Source: Nocardia stercoris (GTDB lineage Bacteria; Actinomycetota; Actinomycetes; Mycobacteriales; Mycobacteriaceae). From it: 64,000 nucleotides of DNA. Below, piece by piece: positions 44,300 to 53,170 of this stretch. The notes beneath the pieces are model-generated. The model was not told the DNA's origin. It ran no database searches and saw only the letters and a list, made by a program, of their open reading frames with translations. Both the position numbers and the translations under genes were made by a program. Where the stretch lies: the NCBI RefSeq assembly GCF_003696265.1, contig NZ_RFFH01000002.1:1-64000 (forward strand). The letters run 5' to 3'. Numbering within the stretch: position 1 is the first letter of the stretch; every line of letters begins with the position of its first letter.

Positions 44300-44473
44300 A
44301 TGTCACGCACGGTCGAGCAGCCTGATCCGGATTCTCCCGCGCCCGGCGCCGCCCATTCCGGTGCCGTTCCGTTCGACTCGGAGCCGGCCGAGATCCGGCG
44401 GCGGTGCACGGTGCTGTCGGTTTTCGACGACGGCGACATGGACGATCTACCCGGTTACGCCGGTCCAGGTTAG
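44300..44473 (+). CDS. possible 57-residue hypothetical protein
   Basis: Not recognised. A 58-codon frame from ATG 44300 reads MSRTVEQPDPDSPAPGAAHS then FDSEPAEIRRRCTVLSVFDD and ends GDMDDLPGYAGPG. It is acidic with no membrane segment, and lies between the divergent flippase gene and the M19-like gene with normal GC3. No good ribosome-binding site is seen. It may be a small regulator or leader protein, or a chance frame. Confidence 0.4.
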   Translation: MSRTVEQPDPDSPAPGAAHSGAVPFDSEPAEIRRRCTVLSVFDDGDMDDLPGYAGPG

Positions 44474-44597
44474 CCGCGCACCCACGCATACCCGATGGTC
44501 TCCTCCCGCGACCGCCCCGCGAATTGGTCACTTGTCTGATTTGATGCGAGGTGTCCGGGCGGGCAGACGCGCCCGGCGGGACCCCAGGGAACATGCG

Positions 44598-46328
44598 ATG
44601 ACCCAACGTCACACCAGACGAGCCGTGCTCGGGTTCACGGCCAAGGCGGCCGGGCTCGCCGCCGCCGGCCTGACCGGAACCACCACCGCGGCAGCCACTT
44701 CCGGCGCCGACCCGGCCACCGGCACCGCCCCCGCGGCGGAAGCCGAGACGATCGCGGACGTCGACCTCGCGGTGGTGTCCGATGCCGGGCGGCTACCGAA
44801 TCTGGACGCGGCCGGGCGGATCATCGGCATGGTCGACGCGCACGCCCACCTCACGGCATGCGCCGGCTTCGGCGGCGACATGCGGTGCGGGACACCGTTC
44901 GCGCCCGGCGGGATCCGCGCGGCACTCGCACCCTGCGACTCGCACATCGGAATCCGGCCCGGCTCCCTGCTGGAAGCCATCATCGGGAACACCGATCCGC
45001 TGTCCCCGGACGCATCCGGCTGGCCGGCCTTCTCCGCGTGGCCGCGACACAACACACTGCTGCACGAACAGGCCTACTACCAGGGCATCGAACGCGCCTG
45101 GCGGGCCGGGCTGCGCGTCGTCAACACCCTGCTGGTCAGCAACCGGGTGATCACCGAGTTGTACGACGCCGGCCGGCCGTGCGACGAGATGGACGAGATC
45201 CGCGCACAGGCCCGGTTCATCGTCGACATGCAGGACTACATCGACTCGCTGCACGGTGGACCCGGCCAGGGCTGGTTCCGGATCGCGCGCACGCCCGCCG
45301 ACATCCGGTCGATCGCGGCGCAGGGCAAGCTGGCTGTCGTTCTGGGCACGGAGAATTCGGAGCTGTTCGGCGGCCGCGCGATCGGCGACGTCGCCCGGAT
45401 CACGACCTCCGACGTCGACGCCGGACTCGACGAGATGGTCGCGCTCGGGATCTGCAATCTGTTCCCGGTACACAAGTTCGACAACGCGTTCGGCGGCGTA
45501 CGGTTCGACACCGGACTTAACGGTGCCGCGGTGAACGTCGGCAACCTGCTGTCGACGGGGCACTGGTGGGAGGTCGAGGCCGCCGTCGACGGCCCGCCCG
45601 ACAACCACCAGCCGCTGGCCGACGACTCGATCGCCCGGCTGCTGTCCGGCGGGCACAGCGAGATCCCCGCCGGCGCCGTGGCCCCCGTCTACCCGGCCGG
45701 CCCGATCCGCAACGTGCGCGGGCTGACCGATCTCGGCCGCTACCTCATCGAGGGAATGATGCGGCGCGGCATGATCATCAACGTCGACCACATGAGCGCC
45801 AAGACCGCCACGGCCGTGCTCGATATCGCCGAGGCGGCCGGGTACGCGGGAGTGATGTCGGCCCACAGCTGGTCGGATCGGTCGGTGCTAGAACGCACCC
45901 TGGCCCTGGGCGGATTCGCGGCCGGTTACGCCAACGCCGCCTGCTGCCAGGGCGGCAACCGGCCCACGTATGTGGCCGAATGGCAAGCGAATCGGTGCGG
46001 TGCGAGCGGATCCGCGCTCGCCGGTTACGGTTTCGGCTCGGACGTGAACGGTTTCGGCCCGCAGGCGGCGCCGCGCCTGGACGCCGCCACCCACCCGCTC
46101 CCGTACCCGTTCACCGCGCCCAACGGCACCCGGTTCGATCGAATGCGCATGGGCGAGCGGACCTTCGACCTCAACACCGACGGCGTCGCCCAGTACGGGC
46201 TGTACGCGGACTGGTACGCCGACGTCGTCCAGGTCGCCGGTGACGCGGGACCGCAGTTGCAGCAGGACATGCTGAACGGCGCCGAAGCGTTCGTCGCGAT
46301 GTGGGAAGCCGCGCGGGCCTGGAACTGA
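44598..46328 (+). CDS. Tat-exported membrane dipeptidase (M19)-like protein
   Basis: A 576-residue exported amidohydrolase-type protein. The N-terminus MTQRHTRRAVLGFTAKAAGL is a twin-arginine signal followed by a hydrophobic stretch and an Ala/Thr region. The core resembles peptidase M19: the metal-binding VDAHAHL, later TENSE within VVLGTENSELFGG, then INVDHMS, MSAHSW and GFGSDVNGFG, in the order expected for the barrel metal ligands. The length exceeds that of standard M19 enzymes (about 330-400) because of insertions, including a Cys-containing loop (CAGFGGDMRCGTPF). It may cleave dipeptides or another wall-derived amide. The ATG at 44598 follows GGGAAC. Its functional link to the flanking glycan genes is unclear. 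Confidence 0.8.
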   Translation: MTQRHTRRAVLGFTAKAAGLAAAGLTGTTTAAATSGADPATGTAPAAEAETIADVDLAVVSDAGRLPNLDAAGRIIGMVDAHAHLTACAGFGGDMRCGTPFAPGGIRAALAPCDSHIGIRPGSLLEAIIGNTDPLSPDASGWPAFSAWPRHNTLLHEQAYYQGIERAWRAGLRVVNTLLVSNRVITELYDAGRPCDEMDEIRAQARFIVDMQDYIDSLHGGPGQGWFRIARTPADIRSIAAQGKLAVVLGTENSELFGGRAIGDVARITTSDVDAGLDEMVALGICNLFPVHKFDNAFGGVRFDTGLNGAAVNVGNLLSTGHWWEVEAAVDGPPDNHQPLADDSIARLLSGGHSEIPAGAVAPVYPAGPIRNVRGLTDLGRYLIEGMMRRGMIINVDHMSAKTATAVLDIAEAAGYAGVMSAHSWSDRSVLERTLALGGFAAGYANAACCQGGNRPTYVAEWQANRCGASGSALAGYGFGSDVNGFGPQAAPRLDAATHPLPYPFTAPNGTRFDRMRMGERTFDLNTDGVAQYGLYADWYADVVQVAGDAGPQLQQDMLNGAEAFVAMWEAARAWN

Positions 46329-46523
46329 GCCGGGTTCTTCGGTCCACGAACCGCCGGCCGCGGGCCGGGCGGGCCTCGATACTGCCAGGCGGTGCGTCGC
46401 ACCGGGGTGGCGATCCCGGTGCATTCGCCGATCAGGACCGGCGCGAGCGGGTCGAGTCCGCCGCGCGCTGGGACGGTGGAGGCGCCGGACGGGACGCATC
46501 GGACAGCACCTAAGGTGCTGGGC

Positions 46524-48230
46524 GTGACGGACGGCGGCAGAAGTGCGCGGCGGCTGGTACCAGGCCTGTACAGCCTGGTGCTCGCGCTGCTGGTGCTCGG
46601 GCCGCTGCTCGGGCCGGGTTGTCTCCTGCTGCGGGACGCGGTGAGCACGCCGCGGTCGTATCTCACCGACTCGGCGCTGGGGCTGGGTGACGCGGCGGCG
46701 CGGGCGGTGCCGCAGGACTGGTTGCTGGCCGTGCTGTCGCCGGTGGTCGACGGCTGCCTGGTGGTGAAGCTGATCCTGGTGGGGTCGCTGTGCGCGGCTG
46801 GGGCAGGGGCGGCGGCACTGGCGCGGACGGTACTGGCGGTGTCCACCGGACCGCAGCTGGTCGCGGCGACCGTGGCGATCTGGAATCCGTATGTGGCCGA
46901 ACGGCTGCTGCAGGGCCATTGGAGCTTGCTCACCGGGTATGCGGCGCTGCCGTGGACGGTGCTGGTGGCCGAGCGGATTCGGGCGGGCGGCACGCGGCGG
47001 GACTGGGCCGTGTTCGGTGGGGCGCTGGCCGCCGGGGGACTCACTCCCACCGGTGCACTGCTCACCGCGGTGGTGGCGGCGCTGCTGATCGGACGGCGGA
47101 ATCTGCTTCCGGCACTGGCTCTCTGGCTCGCCGCCGCGGCGCCGTGGCTGATCGCGACCGCGTTGTCCGGGGCCGGATCCGGGCCCTCCGACCCGGCCGG
47201 GATCGCGGCCTTCGCGGCCCGTGCGGAACCCGGGCTGGCGACCGTGGGCAGCCTCGCCGGACTCGGCGGCATCTGGAACGGTTCGGCCGTACCCGGTTCA
47301 CGGACTTCACTGTTCGCGCTGGCCGGCACGCTGATCCTGCTCACCGTGGTGGCCTGCGGGTTACCCACCGCGGTCCGGCACCGAACCGGCCGCATCCTGT
47401 TCGCGCTGGCAGCCGCCGCTATCGTGCTCCCGGCGCTGGGCGCCACCGGCTGGGGTGTTTCGGCCGGTGAATTCCTGGTCGGCCATGTGCCCGGCACCGG
47501 ATTGTTGCGCGACACCCAGAAATTCGTCGCCCTGGCCGCACCGGCCTACACGCTGGGCGCCGCCGCCGGTTGCGCGGCCCTCGCCGCCGCGCTGCGCCGC
47601 CGCACCGAGCAGTTCGACGCGACGCTGTCGATCACCACCGCATTCGTGGTCCTCATCCTGCTGTCCCTGCCCGATATCGCCTGGGGGGTAGGCGGAAACC
47701 TGCGCCCGGTGCAGTACCCGGCAGGCTGGGCGGCGGTAGCGACCCGGCTGGACGGTCCCGGTGATGTGGCGGTGCTGCCGGGCGGCATGTTTCGCGAATT
47801 CCCTTTCAGCGGAAGGGTTCCCGTCCTCGATCCGGCACCCCGCCTGCTGCCCCGCGATGTACTGCAAACCGGCGAGCTTCCGGTCCGCGGGCGAACAGTG
47901 GCAGGCGAGGGGACCCGGGCCCGGGACGCCGAGAAAGCCCTGCAGGCCGGCGCCGCACCGAACCGGCTGGCCGTCCTCGGCGTCGGCTGGGTACTGGTCG
48001 AACGCACGTCCCCCGGCCCGCTCGGCGCTTCGGCAGTCACACTGACACAACTGATCCCGGTCTACACCGACGACGATCTCGCGCTGTACCGAGTACCCGA
48101 AGCCGTAGACCACACGCCACCGCACCACGGCCGCAACCGAATACTGGTTGTCGCCGCTCACATCCTGTGGGCCGCAATGCTATTGATCGGCCTCGCCGCA
48201 GTCCTGCCGCGCCGCAGACTCGGATCTTGA
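46524..48230 (+). CDS. multi-pass membrane protein, Rv0226c-like
   Basis: A 568-residue integral membrane protein with about 11 helices, starting at GTG 46524 (VTDGGRSARRLVPG) with AAGG 7 bp upstream. Features include a first long helix SLVLALLVLGPLLGPGCLLL, the loop AVAIWNPYVAERLLQGHWSL-like segment (conserved W-N-P-Y and GHW), LAGTLILLTVVACGLPTAVR, and after about 390 an exported loop FRPVQYPAGWAAVATRLDGP-like stretch. The WNPYV..RL..GHW signature is found in GT-C-type mycobacterial proteins, so it may be a polyprenyl-dependent sugar transferase. The M. tuberculosis counterpart Rv0226c lies next to Rv0225 as here. Convergent with the glycosyltransferase gene. Confidence 0.85.
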   Translation: MTDGGRSARRLVPGLYSLVLALLVLGPLLGPGCLLLRDAVSTPRSYLTDSALGLGDAAARAVPQDWLLAVLSPVVDGCLVVKLILVGSLCAAGAGAAALARTVLAVSTGPQLVAATVAIWNPYVAERLLQGHWSLLTGYAALPWTVLVAERIRAGGTRRDWAVFGGALAAGGLTPTGALLTAVVAALLIGRRNLLPALALWLAAAAPWLIATALSGAGSGPSDPAGIAAFAARAEPGLATVGSLAGLGGIWNGSAVPGSRTSLFALAGTLILLTVVACGLPTAVRHRTGRILFALAAAAIVLPALGATGWGVSAGEFLVGHVPGTGLLRDTQKFVALAAPAYTLGAAAGCAALAAALRRRTEQFDATLSITTAFVVLILLSLPDIAWGVGGNLRPVQYPAGWAAVATRLDGPGDVAVLPGGMFREFPFSGRVPVLDPAPRLLPRDVLQTGELPVRGRTVAGEGTRARDAEKALQAGAAPNRLAVLGVGWVLVERTSPGPLGASAVTLTQLIPVYTDDDLALYRVPEAVDHTPPHHGRNRILVVAAHILWAAMLLIGLAAVLPRRRLGS

Positions 48231-48307
48231 TCGGCCACGGGCAGACCTCCGAGCCGGGTACGCCGATGGCACCCTGCGCCGCAGCGCTTTCCGCGAGCCG
48301 CAGGTAC

Positions 48308-49483
48308 TCAGCTCGCGAGCTCGCTCGCAGTCGGGTTCGCCGCGACCAGCCCCGCCGTGTACTCCCCCCGCGCAGCCGCCGCCAGCACCCGATACACCCC
48401 GAATCCGGTATGCACCCAGGAGAATTCGGCCGCCCGCGTCCGTGCCTTCGCCCCCATCACCCGCCGCGCTTCCGCGTCCGCGAGCAGTTCGCCCGCGGCC
48501 GTGGCGAGCTGGTCCGGGTCGTCGACCAGGACGCCGGTGACGCCGTCGACGATGGAGTCGGTGAGTCCGCGCGAGCTGCGGTAGCCGATGGTGGGTACGC
48601 CGTGCTGCCCGGCCTCGATCACCGCCAGCCCCCAGCCTTCCTTGCGGGACGGCATCAGATGCACCCAGGCCCGGGCCAGCAGTTCGTGTTTGCGGTCCTC
48701 GTCGACGTGGCCGTGGAAGGTGACCGCGTCGGCGATGCCCAGTTCGGCGGCGCGCGCCTGCAGGTTTCCGGCCCACCAGCCGCCGCCGATCACATCCAGA
48801 TGCAGGCCCGGCATTTCGGCACGCAAGGCGGCCACGGCGGCCAGCGCGTCCTCGATCTGCTTGTGCGGCACCAGTCGGGACAGCACCACCAGCCGGGGCC
48901 GGTCACTGCGTTCGGCCGCGGCACCCACCGGCACCGGGTCGATCCCGTTGCGGACCACCGCGATCCGCGACCGGTCCACACCGAGGGTGACCAGCTCGTC
49001 GGCCGAGGGCAGCGACACCGTCAGATACTGGTTGCGGCGGTGCACCCGCGGTGACAGGCGCGATTCGATCCACCAGCCGATCCGCCCGACCAGCCGCCCG
49101 GCGACCGGCCACTGCTCCCGATGCCCGTGATGAACCAGGACCACCGTCGCCACCCCGCCGGTCAGCTGGGCGAAGAACGGGATCCCGTTCTGGGTGTCGA
49201 TGATCGCGTCCGGCCGCACGCCGCGCAGCGGGCCGAACCCGAACCGGCCCGCCAGGATCGCGGCCAGTGCCCGCGGATACACGGTGTAGCGCCCGCCCGC
49301 CCGGCTGATGTCGATGCCGTCGATCCGCTCCCGGCGCGCCGAACCCGGATACCGCGCGGTGCGCAGGGTGACCCGCACGCCGCGGGCCGCCAGCTGAGCG
49401 CCGACCTGCTCCAGATACCGCTCGCTGCCACCACCCTGGGGATGCGCGCTGTCGCGCCAGCACAGCAGCAGCACTTCGCGCAC
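48308..49483 (-). CDS. glycosyltransferase family 4
   Basis: A 391-residue GT-B enzyme that transfers a sugar from a nucleotide donor in the cytosol. The N-terminal domain starts LLLCWRDSAHPQGGGSERYL with the acceptor-side GGGSE loop. The donor side has RLVVLSRLVPHKQIEDALAA and the EX7E motif in KEGWGLAVIEAGQHGVPTIG. GTG 49483 has GGGAG 8 bp upstream; a GTG two codons earlier overlaps that site, and the longer frame to 49534 adds atypical residues. It matches M. tuberculosis Rv0225 in position. Acceptor unknown; the linkage to a flippase, a methyltransferase and acyltransferase genes suggests an envelope glycan or glycolipid. Divergent from the methyltransferase at 49765. Confidence 0.92.
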   Translation of the reverse strand: MREVLLLCWRDSAHPQGGGSERYLEQVGAQLAARGVRVTLRTARYPGSARRERIDGIDISRAGGRYTVYPRALAAILAGRFGFGPLRGVRPDAIIDTQNGIPFFAQLTGGVATVVLVHHGHREQWPVAGRLVGRIGWWIESRLSPRVHRRNQYLTVSLPSADELVTLGVDRSRIAVVRNGIDPVPVGAAAERSDRPRLVVLSRLVPHKQIEDALAAVAALRAEMPGLHLDVIGGGWWAGNLQARAAELGIADAVTFHGHVDEDRKHELLARAWVHLMPSRKEGWGLAVIEAGQHGVPTIGYRSSRGLTDSIVDGVTGVLVDDPDQLATAAGELLADAEARRVMGAKARTRAAEFSWVHTGFGVYRVLAAAARGEYTAGLVAANPTASELAS

Positions 49484-49764
49484 GCGCACATCTCCCGGTT
49501 CGGAATTCTGGATCGACGACGAACAGTGGTACACACTAGGCCTTCTGTATAGCTGATCCCGCAGCGCCCGCAGTCGAAAGAGACTAGGCGGCGGATGCCC
49601 GGTTGCGCCACCGGTGCTTTGTCAGCTGCATCGGGCCGGTCCGAGTAGGCCGCCGGTGAGCACAGTGGGCCTCGCTGGGGGGCCACCCGTTCCGGTCGTG
49701 GCCGACCAGGGTCTCGAGGCCCCCGCGCCGACCGGGCAACCGGTGATGCGAGACTGAGTCGGCC

Positions 49765-50595
49765 ATGCTTGCCCCTGACGACCTCCGGCGCGCGGTGCCC
49801 GCGACCGCCCGTTCCGCCGCAGCTCCGCGGCCCGGCCGCCGGCCGCGGTTCGCCCGCCGGGCCACCCTGCGCCGGTCCCTGCGGCTACTGGGCAGCTTCC
49901 GCTTCGAACAGACCGACCCGGCCCGTTTCTACGGCGGGATCGCCGTCGACACCGCCGAGCTGATCGAGGATTTCTACGCCGACCACACCGGCCGGGACCT
50001 GTCCGGGCTGGTGGTCCTCGACGTGGGCGGTGGCCCCGGCTATTTCGCCGACGAGTTCGCCGCGCGCGGGGCCCGCTACATCCCGGTCGAACCCGACCCG
50101 GCGGAAATGCACGCGGCGGGTCTGCAGGTACCGGCGGCCGTGCGCGGTTCGGGGACCGCGCTGCCGTTCCGGGACGACGCCGTCGACGTGTGCCTGTCGT
50201 CGAATGTGGCCGAGCACGTCGCCACGCCCTGGCGGATGGCGCAGGAGATGCTGCGGGTCACCAAACCCGGTGGGCTGATGGTCTTCTCCTACACCGTGTG
50301 GCTGGGCCCGTTCGGTGGCCACGAGACCGGCCCGTGGCACTACCTGGGCGGTGAACGCGCGGCGGCACGGTACCGGCGCAAGCACGGCCGCGAGCCGAAG
50401 AACCGGTTCGGCACCTCACTGTTCGCGGTCGGCGCCGGCGAGGGCGTGCGCTGGGCCCGTGGAATCGGCTCGCGGGCAACGGTGCTCGCGGTGTTCCCGC
50501 GTTACCACCCGCGCTGGGCGTGGTGGCTGGTCCGGATTCCGGTGGTGCGGGAATTCCTGGTGAGCAACCTGGTGATCGTGGCCGCGAAGGCCTGA
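49765..50595 (+). CDS. class I SAM methyltransferase, Rv0224c-like
   Basis: A 276-residue methyltransferase. Motif I is LVVLDVGGGPGYFADEFAAR, motif II region PFRDDAVDVCLSSNVAEHVA, and motif III ILRV-type MLRVTKPGGLMVFSYTVWLG. An Arg-rich N-terminus (RPGRRPRFARRATLRRSLRL) and Trp-rich C-terminus (RYHPRWAWWLVRIPVVREFL) suggest peripheral membrane contact. M. tuberculosis Rv0224c is the positional homologue; members of this branch may methylate sugars of glycolipids or lipid head groups. Start ATG 49765; divergent from the GT4 gene across 280 bp. Confidence 0.9.
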   Translation: MLAPDDLRRAVPATARSAAAPRPGRRPRFARRATLRRSLRLLGSFRFEQTDPARFYGGIAVDTAELIEDFYADHTGRDLSGLVVLDVGGGPGYFADEFAARGARYIPVEPDPAEMHAAGLQVPAAVRGSGTALPFRDDAVDVCLSSNVAEHVATPWRMAQEMLRVTKPGGLMVFSYTVWLGPFGGHETGPWHYLGGERAAARYRRKHGREPKNRFGTSLFAVGAGEGVRWARGIGSRATVLAVFPRYHPRWAWWLVRIPVVREFLVSNLVIVAAKA

Positions 50596-50643
50596 CGCTC
50601 CCCGACGCCGGGCGAGACGGTGCGGTGGGCCGCCTGTGACCGG

Positions 50644-51441
50644 TCAGGCGGCTGCGAACGTGAGCAGATCGCGGTTGAGCCGTTCACGGTGCGACAGATG
50701 CAGCATGTGCGAGGCGTTGTCGTAGACCGTCAGTGTGCTGTGCGGAATCAGCTCCGAGGTGCGCCGCCCACAGTCCGCGAGCGGCGCGAACGCGTCGTTG
50801 TCGCCGTGGATCACCAATGTCGGGAGGGTGATTCGCCGGACCTCCGCGCGAAAGTCGGCGGCCAGGTTGGCGCGGCTGCATTCGACCGCCGCGTGCAGCG
50901 ACACCTGCATCCAGTCGCGGATCGTCGCGTCCCGCTCGAGCTGCGGGACGGCACAGCCGGGAAGGCCGTCGCCGAAGGACAGGCCCGCATTGTCGCTCAC
51001 CCACTGTCCGTACCCGCAGCGCAGTTGTTCGAGCAGCGATTCCGCCGCGTGCGGGTCGATGTTCAGGTGCGGTGCGGTCGCACCGACCAGCGCGATCCGT
51101 GACACGCGGTGATCGCCGTGGCGAGTGAGGTAACGGATGACCTCGCCCCCACCCATCGAATGGCCGACCAGCGTCACGTCGGTGAGCTGGAGCCGGTCGA
51201 GCAGCGCGGCCAGATCGTCGGCGAGAGTGTCGAAATCGTAGCCGGTGCCCGGATCGTCGGACCGGCCGTGTCCCCGGCGGTCGTAGGCGACGGTTCGATG
51301 GCCGTGCGCGACCAGGTGCAGCATCTGGTGCTGCCACATGTCGCTGCTCATCAGCATGCTGTGCACGAATACGATCGGGCGGCCGGTGCCGTAGTCGCGA
51401 TAGAACAGTTCGGTTCCGTCGACTGTGGTCAGATAAGACAC
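50644..51441 (-). CDS. alpha/beta hydrolase, non-heme haloperoxidase-like
   Basis: A 265-residue hydrolase with GRPIVFVHSMLMSSDMWQHQ (oxyanion region), AYDRRGHGRSDDPG, the nucleophile elbow LVGHSMGGGEV with Ser95, Asp in LVIHGDNDAFAP and His in DNASHMLHLSHRE. The pattern matches cofactor-free haloperoxidase/esterase enzymes. The start is GTG 51441 with AAGGA 8 bp upstream. It is divergent from a MerR gene across 135 bp that contain a MerR-type operator, so expression is probably ligand-induced. Substrate unknown. Confidence 0.88.
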   Translation of the reverse strand: MSYLTTVDGTELFYRDYGTGRPIVFVHSMLMSSDMWQHQMLHLVAHGHRTVAYDRRGHGRSDDPGTGYDFDTLADDLAALLDRLQLTDVTLVGHSMGGGEVIRYLTRHGDHRVSRIALVGATAPHLNIDPHAAESLLEQLRCGYGQWVSDNAGLSFGDGLPGCAVPQLERDATIRDWMQVSLHAAVECSRANLAADFRAEVRRITLPTLVIHGDNDAFAPLADCGRRTSELIPHSTLTVYDNASHMLHLSHRERLNRDLLTFAAA

Positions 51442-51545
51442 TTATCGATTCCTTTGCAGAGGTGCATGTTTCAGCGCTACTTGCGCTGACACCACAGTCG
51501 GCGCTCCCGTGGGTGGACAGTCCAGCGGCAACCCGAGGGCGAACT

Positions 51546-51560
51546 CTCCCCTAGGGGGAG
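51546..51560. promoter_or_regulatory. MerR-type operator
   Basis: CTCCCC (51546-51551) and GGGGAG (51555-51560) around TAG form a palindrome of the kind bound by MerR/TipA-type activators. It is 17 bp before the MerR start and about 105 bp from the divergent hydrolase start. Confidence 0.7.
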
Positions 51561-51576
51561 GGGCAACAATGGGCGG

Positions 51577-52419
51577 ATGTCCGCGTATCTGTCGATCGGT
51601 GACTTCTCCCGGGCGAGTCACCTGACCGTGAAGACCCTCCGCCACTACCACCAGGTCGGACTGCTGGTGCCCGCTGCGGTCGACTCGCACACGGGATACC
51701 GCCGGTACAGCACCGAACAGCTGGCGATCGCGCAGGTGGTCCGGCGGTTCCGGGACCTGGACATGCCGCTGGACGACATCCGGGCGGTACTGGCCACGCC
51801 CGACCCCGACACACGCAATACCCGGATCGTCGGTCACCTGGACCGTTTGGAGGAACAACTCGACCGCACCCGGCAGGCCGTCGACCAGCTCCGCGACCTG
51901 TTGACCCGGGCGCCCGGCGGACCCACCGTCGAACAGCGGTCGACGCCCGCGGTCACGGCCGCCGCCATCACGGATGTCGTTGCGGCCGAAGATGGTCCCG
52001 CCTGGTTGCAGGGCGCGCTCGGCGAACTCCACGCAACCCTCACGGCGCAGCGCCTGACCCCGACCGGCCCGGCCGGCGGGATCTACTCCGACGAGGTGTT
52101 CACCCAGCACCGCGGCGAATCGACGATCTTCGTGCCCTGCGCCGGTACCGTACGCCCGGTGGGGCGGGTCCGATCGGCGGTCGTTCCCGCCGCCGAGCTC
52201 GCCGTGATCTCACACTTCGGTTCACCGGCCGGTGTCGACCGCACCTACAGCGCCCTGGCCGCCTACGTCGCTGGGCACGCGCTGGGCGTTCCGGGCCCGA
52301 TCCGCGAGTACTACCTGGTCGGCCAGCGGGATACCACCGACAGCGATCGCTGGCACACCGAGATCGGCTGGCCGATATTCCGCACCGGCACAAGCGAATC
52401 GGAGCGTCCGGGTTCGTGA
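51577..52419 (+). CDS. MerR-family regulator with GyrI-like effector domain
   Basis: A 280-residue regulator. The N-terminal winged helix is typical: YLSIGDFSRASHLTVKTLRH then HYHQVGLLVPAAVDSHTGYR with the R-Y-Y/H tyrosine-rich turn, followed by the dimer helix (RIVGHLDRLEEQLDRTRQAV). The C-terminal half (about 150-275) is a GyrI/AraC-effector-like drug-binding domain (PVGRVRSAVVPAAELAVISH and REYYLVGQRDTTDSDRWHTE), as in BmrR. The ATG at 51577 lies 17 bp from an operator-like palindrome. It probably activates the divergent hydrolase gene in response to a hydrophobic small molecule. Confidence 0.9.
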   Translation: MSAYLSIGDFSRASHLTVKTLRHYHQVGLLVPAAVDSHTGYRRYSTEQLAIAQVVRRFRDLDMPLDDIRAVLATPDPDTRNTRIVGHLDRLEEQLDRTRQAVDQLRDLLTRAPGGPTVEQRSTPAVTAAAITDVVAAEDGPAWLQGALGELHATLTAQRLTPTGPAGGIYSDEVFTQHRGESTIFVPCAGTVRPVGRVRSAVVPAAELAVISHFGSPAGVDRTYSALAAYVAGHALGVPGPIREYYLVGQRDTTDSDRWHTEIGWPIFRTGTSESERPGS

Positions 52420-52435
52420 TCGTGGCTGCGGGAAC

Positions 52436-52717
52436 TTAGCGCTCGAGGCGCCGGCGGCGCCGCTCGGCACGGCCGGGCCACGGCGGCTCCTGGGTGGCGA
52501 GACCGACCGCCTCGAGGGTGGTGAGCCCGACCCGGCCGGCCAGGGCCCGGAGCGCGGCAACCGCTTCGGCCGCCTGCAATGCGGCCGTGGCCTGCTCCAA
52601 AGTCAAGGTGCGGCCCGGGAGAAAGGAAACGACCCAGCCACCGGTGCCCACGCTGCGGGCTTGATGGAGAGTTTGATCGCTGGTCATCAGCGACCGGTCG
52701 ACCAGATGAACCGCCAT
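52436..52717 (-). CDS. small conserved hypothetical protein
   Basis: A 93-residue protein. The central GTGGWVVSFLPGRTLTLEQA is the recognisable part of a short actinobacterial family of unknown function (WVVSxLPGRTLTxxQA), followed by helix TAALQAAEAVAALRALAGRV and a basic tail [12 protein letters not shown]. The start at 52717 has AAGGGGAT upstream at workable spacing. No signal or membrane segment. Lies 16 bp from the convergent MerR gene stop. Confidence 0.72.
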   Translation of the reverse strand: MAVHLVDRSLMTSDQTLHQARSVGTGGWVVSFLPGRTLTLEQATAALQAAEAVAALRALAGRVGLTTLEAVGLATQEPPWPGRAERRRRRLER

Positions 52718-53118
52718 GACTCGGATCCCCTTGCAATTGCAGATGAAATATCGAGCGACACCAGCAGATAGCTATAAGCATGCTCCGCGCGCATCCACAA
52801 CGCAATAGTGCGTTTCACGAAAAGTGAACTGCCGGGCGGGTTTCGGCCGTTTTGAACGAATTACGCTGCGCGAAACGGAGTTCTACGTTCAACCTCGCAC
52901 CCACTCGGCCCGCGGCCCCCGATCCCGGTCGACCCCGGGAGCCGCCACGATCCCCGCCCGCCGGCCCGCCGCCGGCACCGCCCGCAAACCTCCGGCAGCC
53001 CGCGGCAGTGGCGGCCGGAACGCAACACTGTCGGAGCAATCGATTCCCCAGGAAAGCAATTCGTAAAGAGCGATCCAAGCACTGTTGCCGCCGAACGGAA
53101 TTCCTGCCGGATAAAACG
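52718..53118. other. intergenic stretch without a convincing gene
   Basis: About 400 bp upstream of the small hypothetical gene. The first 150 bp are relatively AT-rich and contain TTCAC-GAAAA-GTGAA (52814-52828), a perfect 5-bp inverted repeat that could be an operator. The remaining Arg/Pro/Gly-type frames on both strands have no coding signature. No RNA gene is recognised. Confidence 0.4.
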
Positions 53119-53156
53119 AACCGCCCGCATCATCGAATTCGACGATGCGGGCGGTT
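53119..53156 (-). terminator. pckA terminator
   Basis: Perfect 13-bp arms AACCGCCCGCATC (53119-53131) and GATGCGGGCGGTT (53144-53156); on the minus strand the stem is followed by CGTTTTATCC. It starts 14 bp after the pckA stop. Confidence 0.88.
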
Positions 53157-53170
53157 CACGAGTACCGGGA

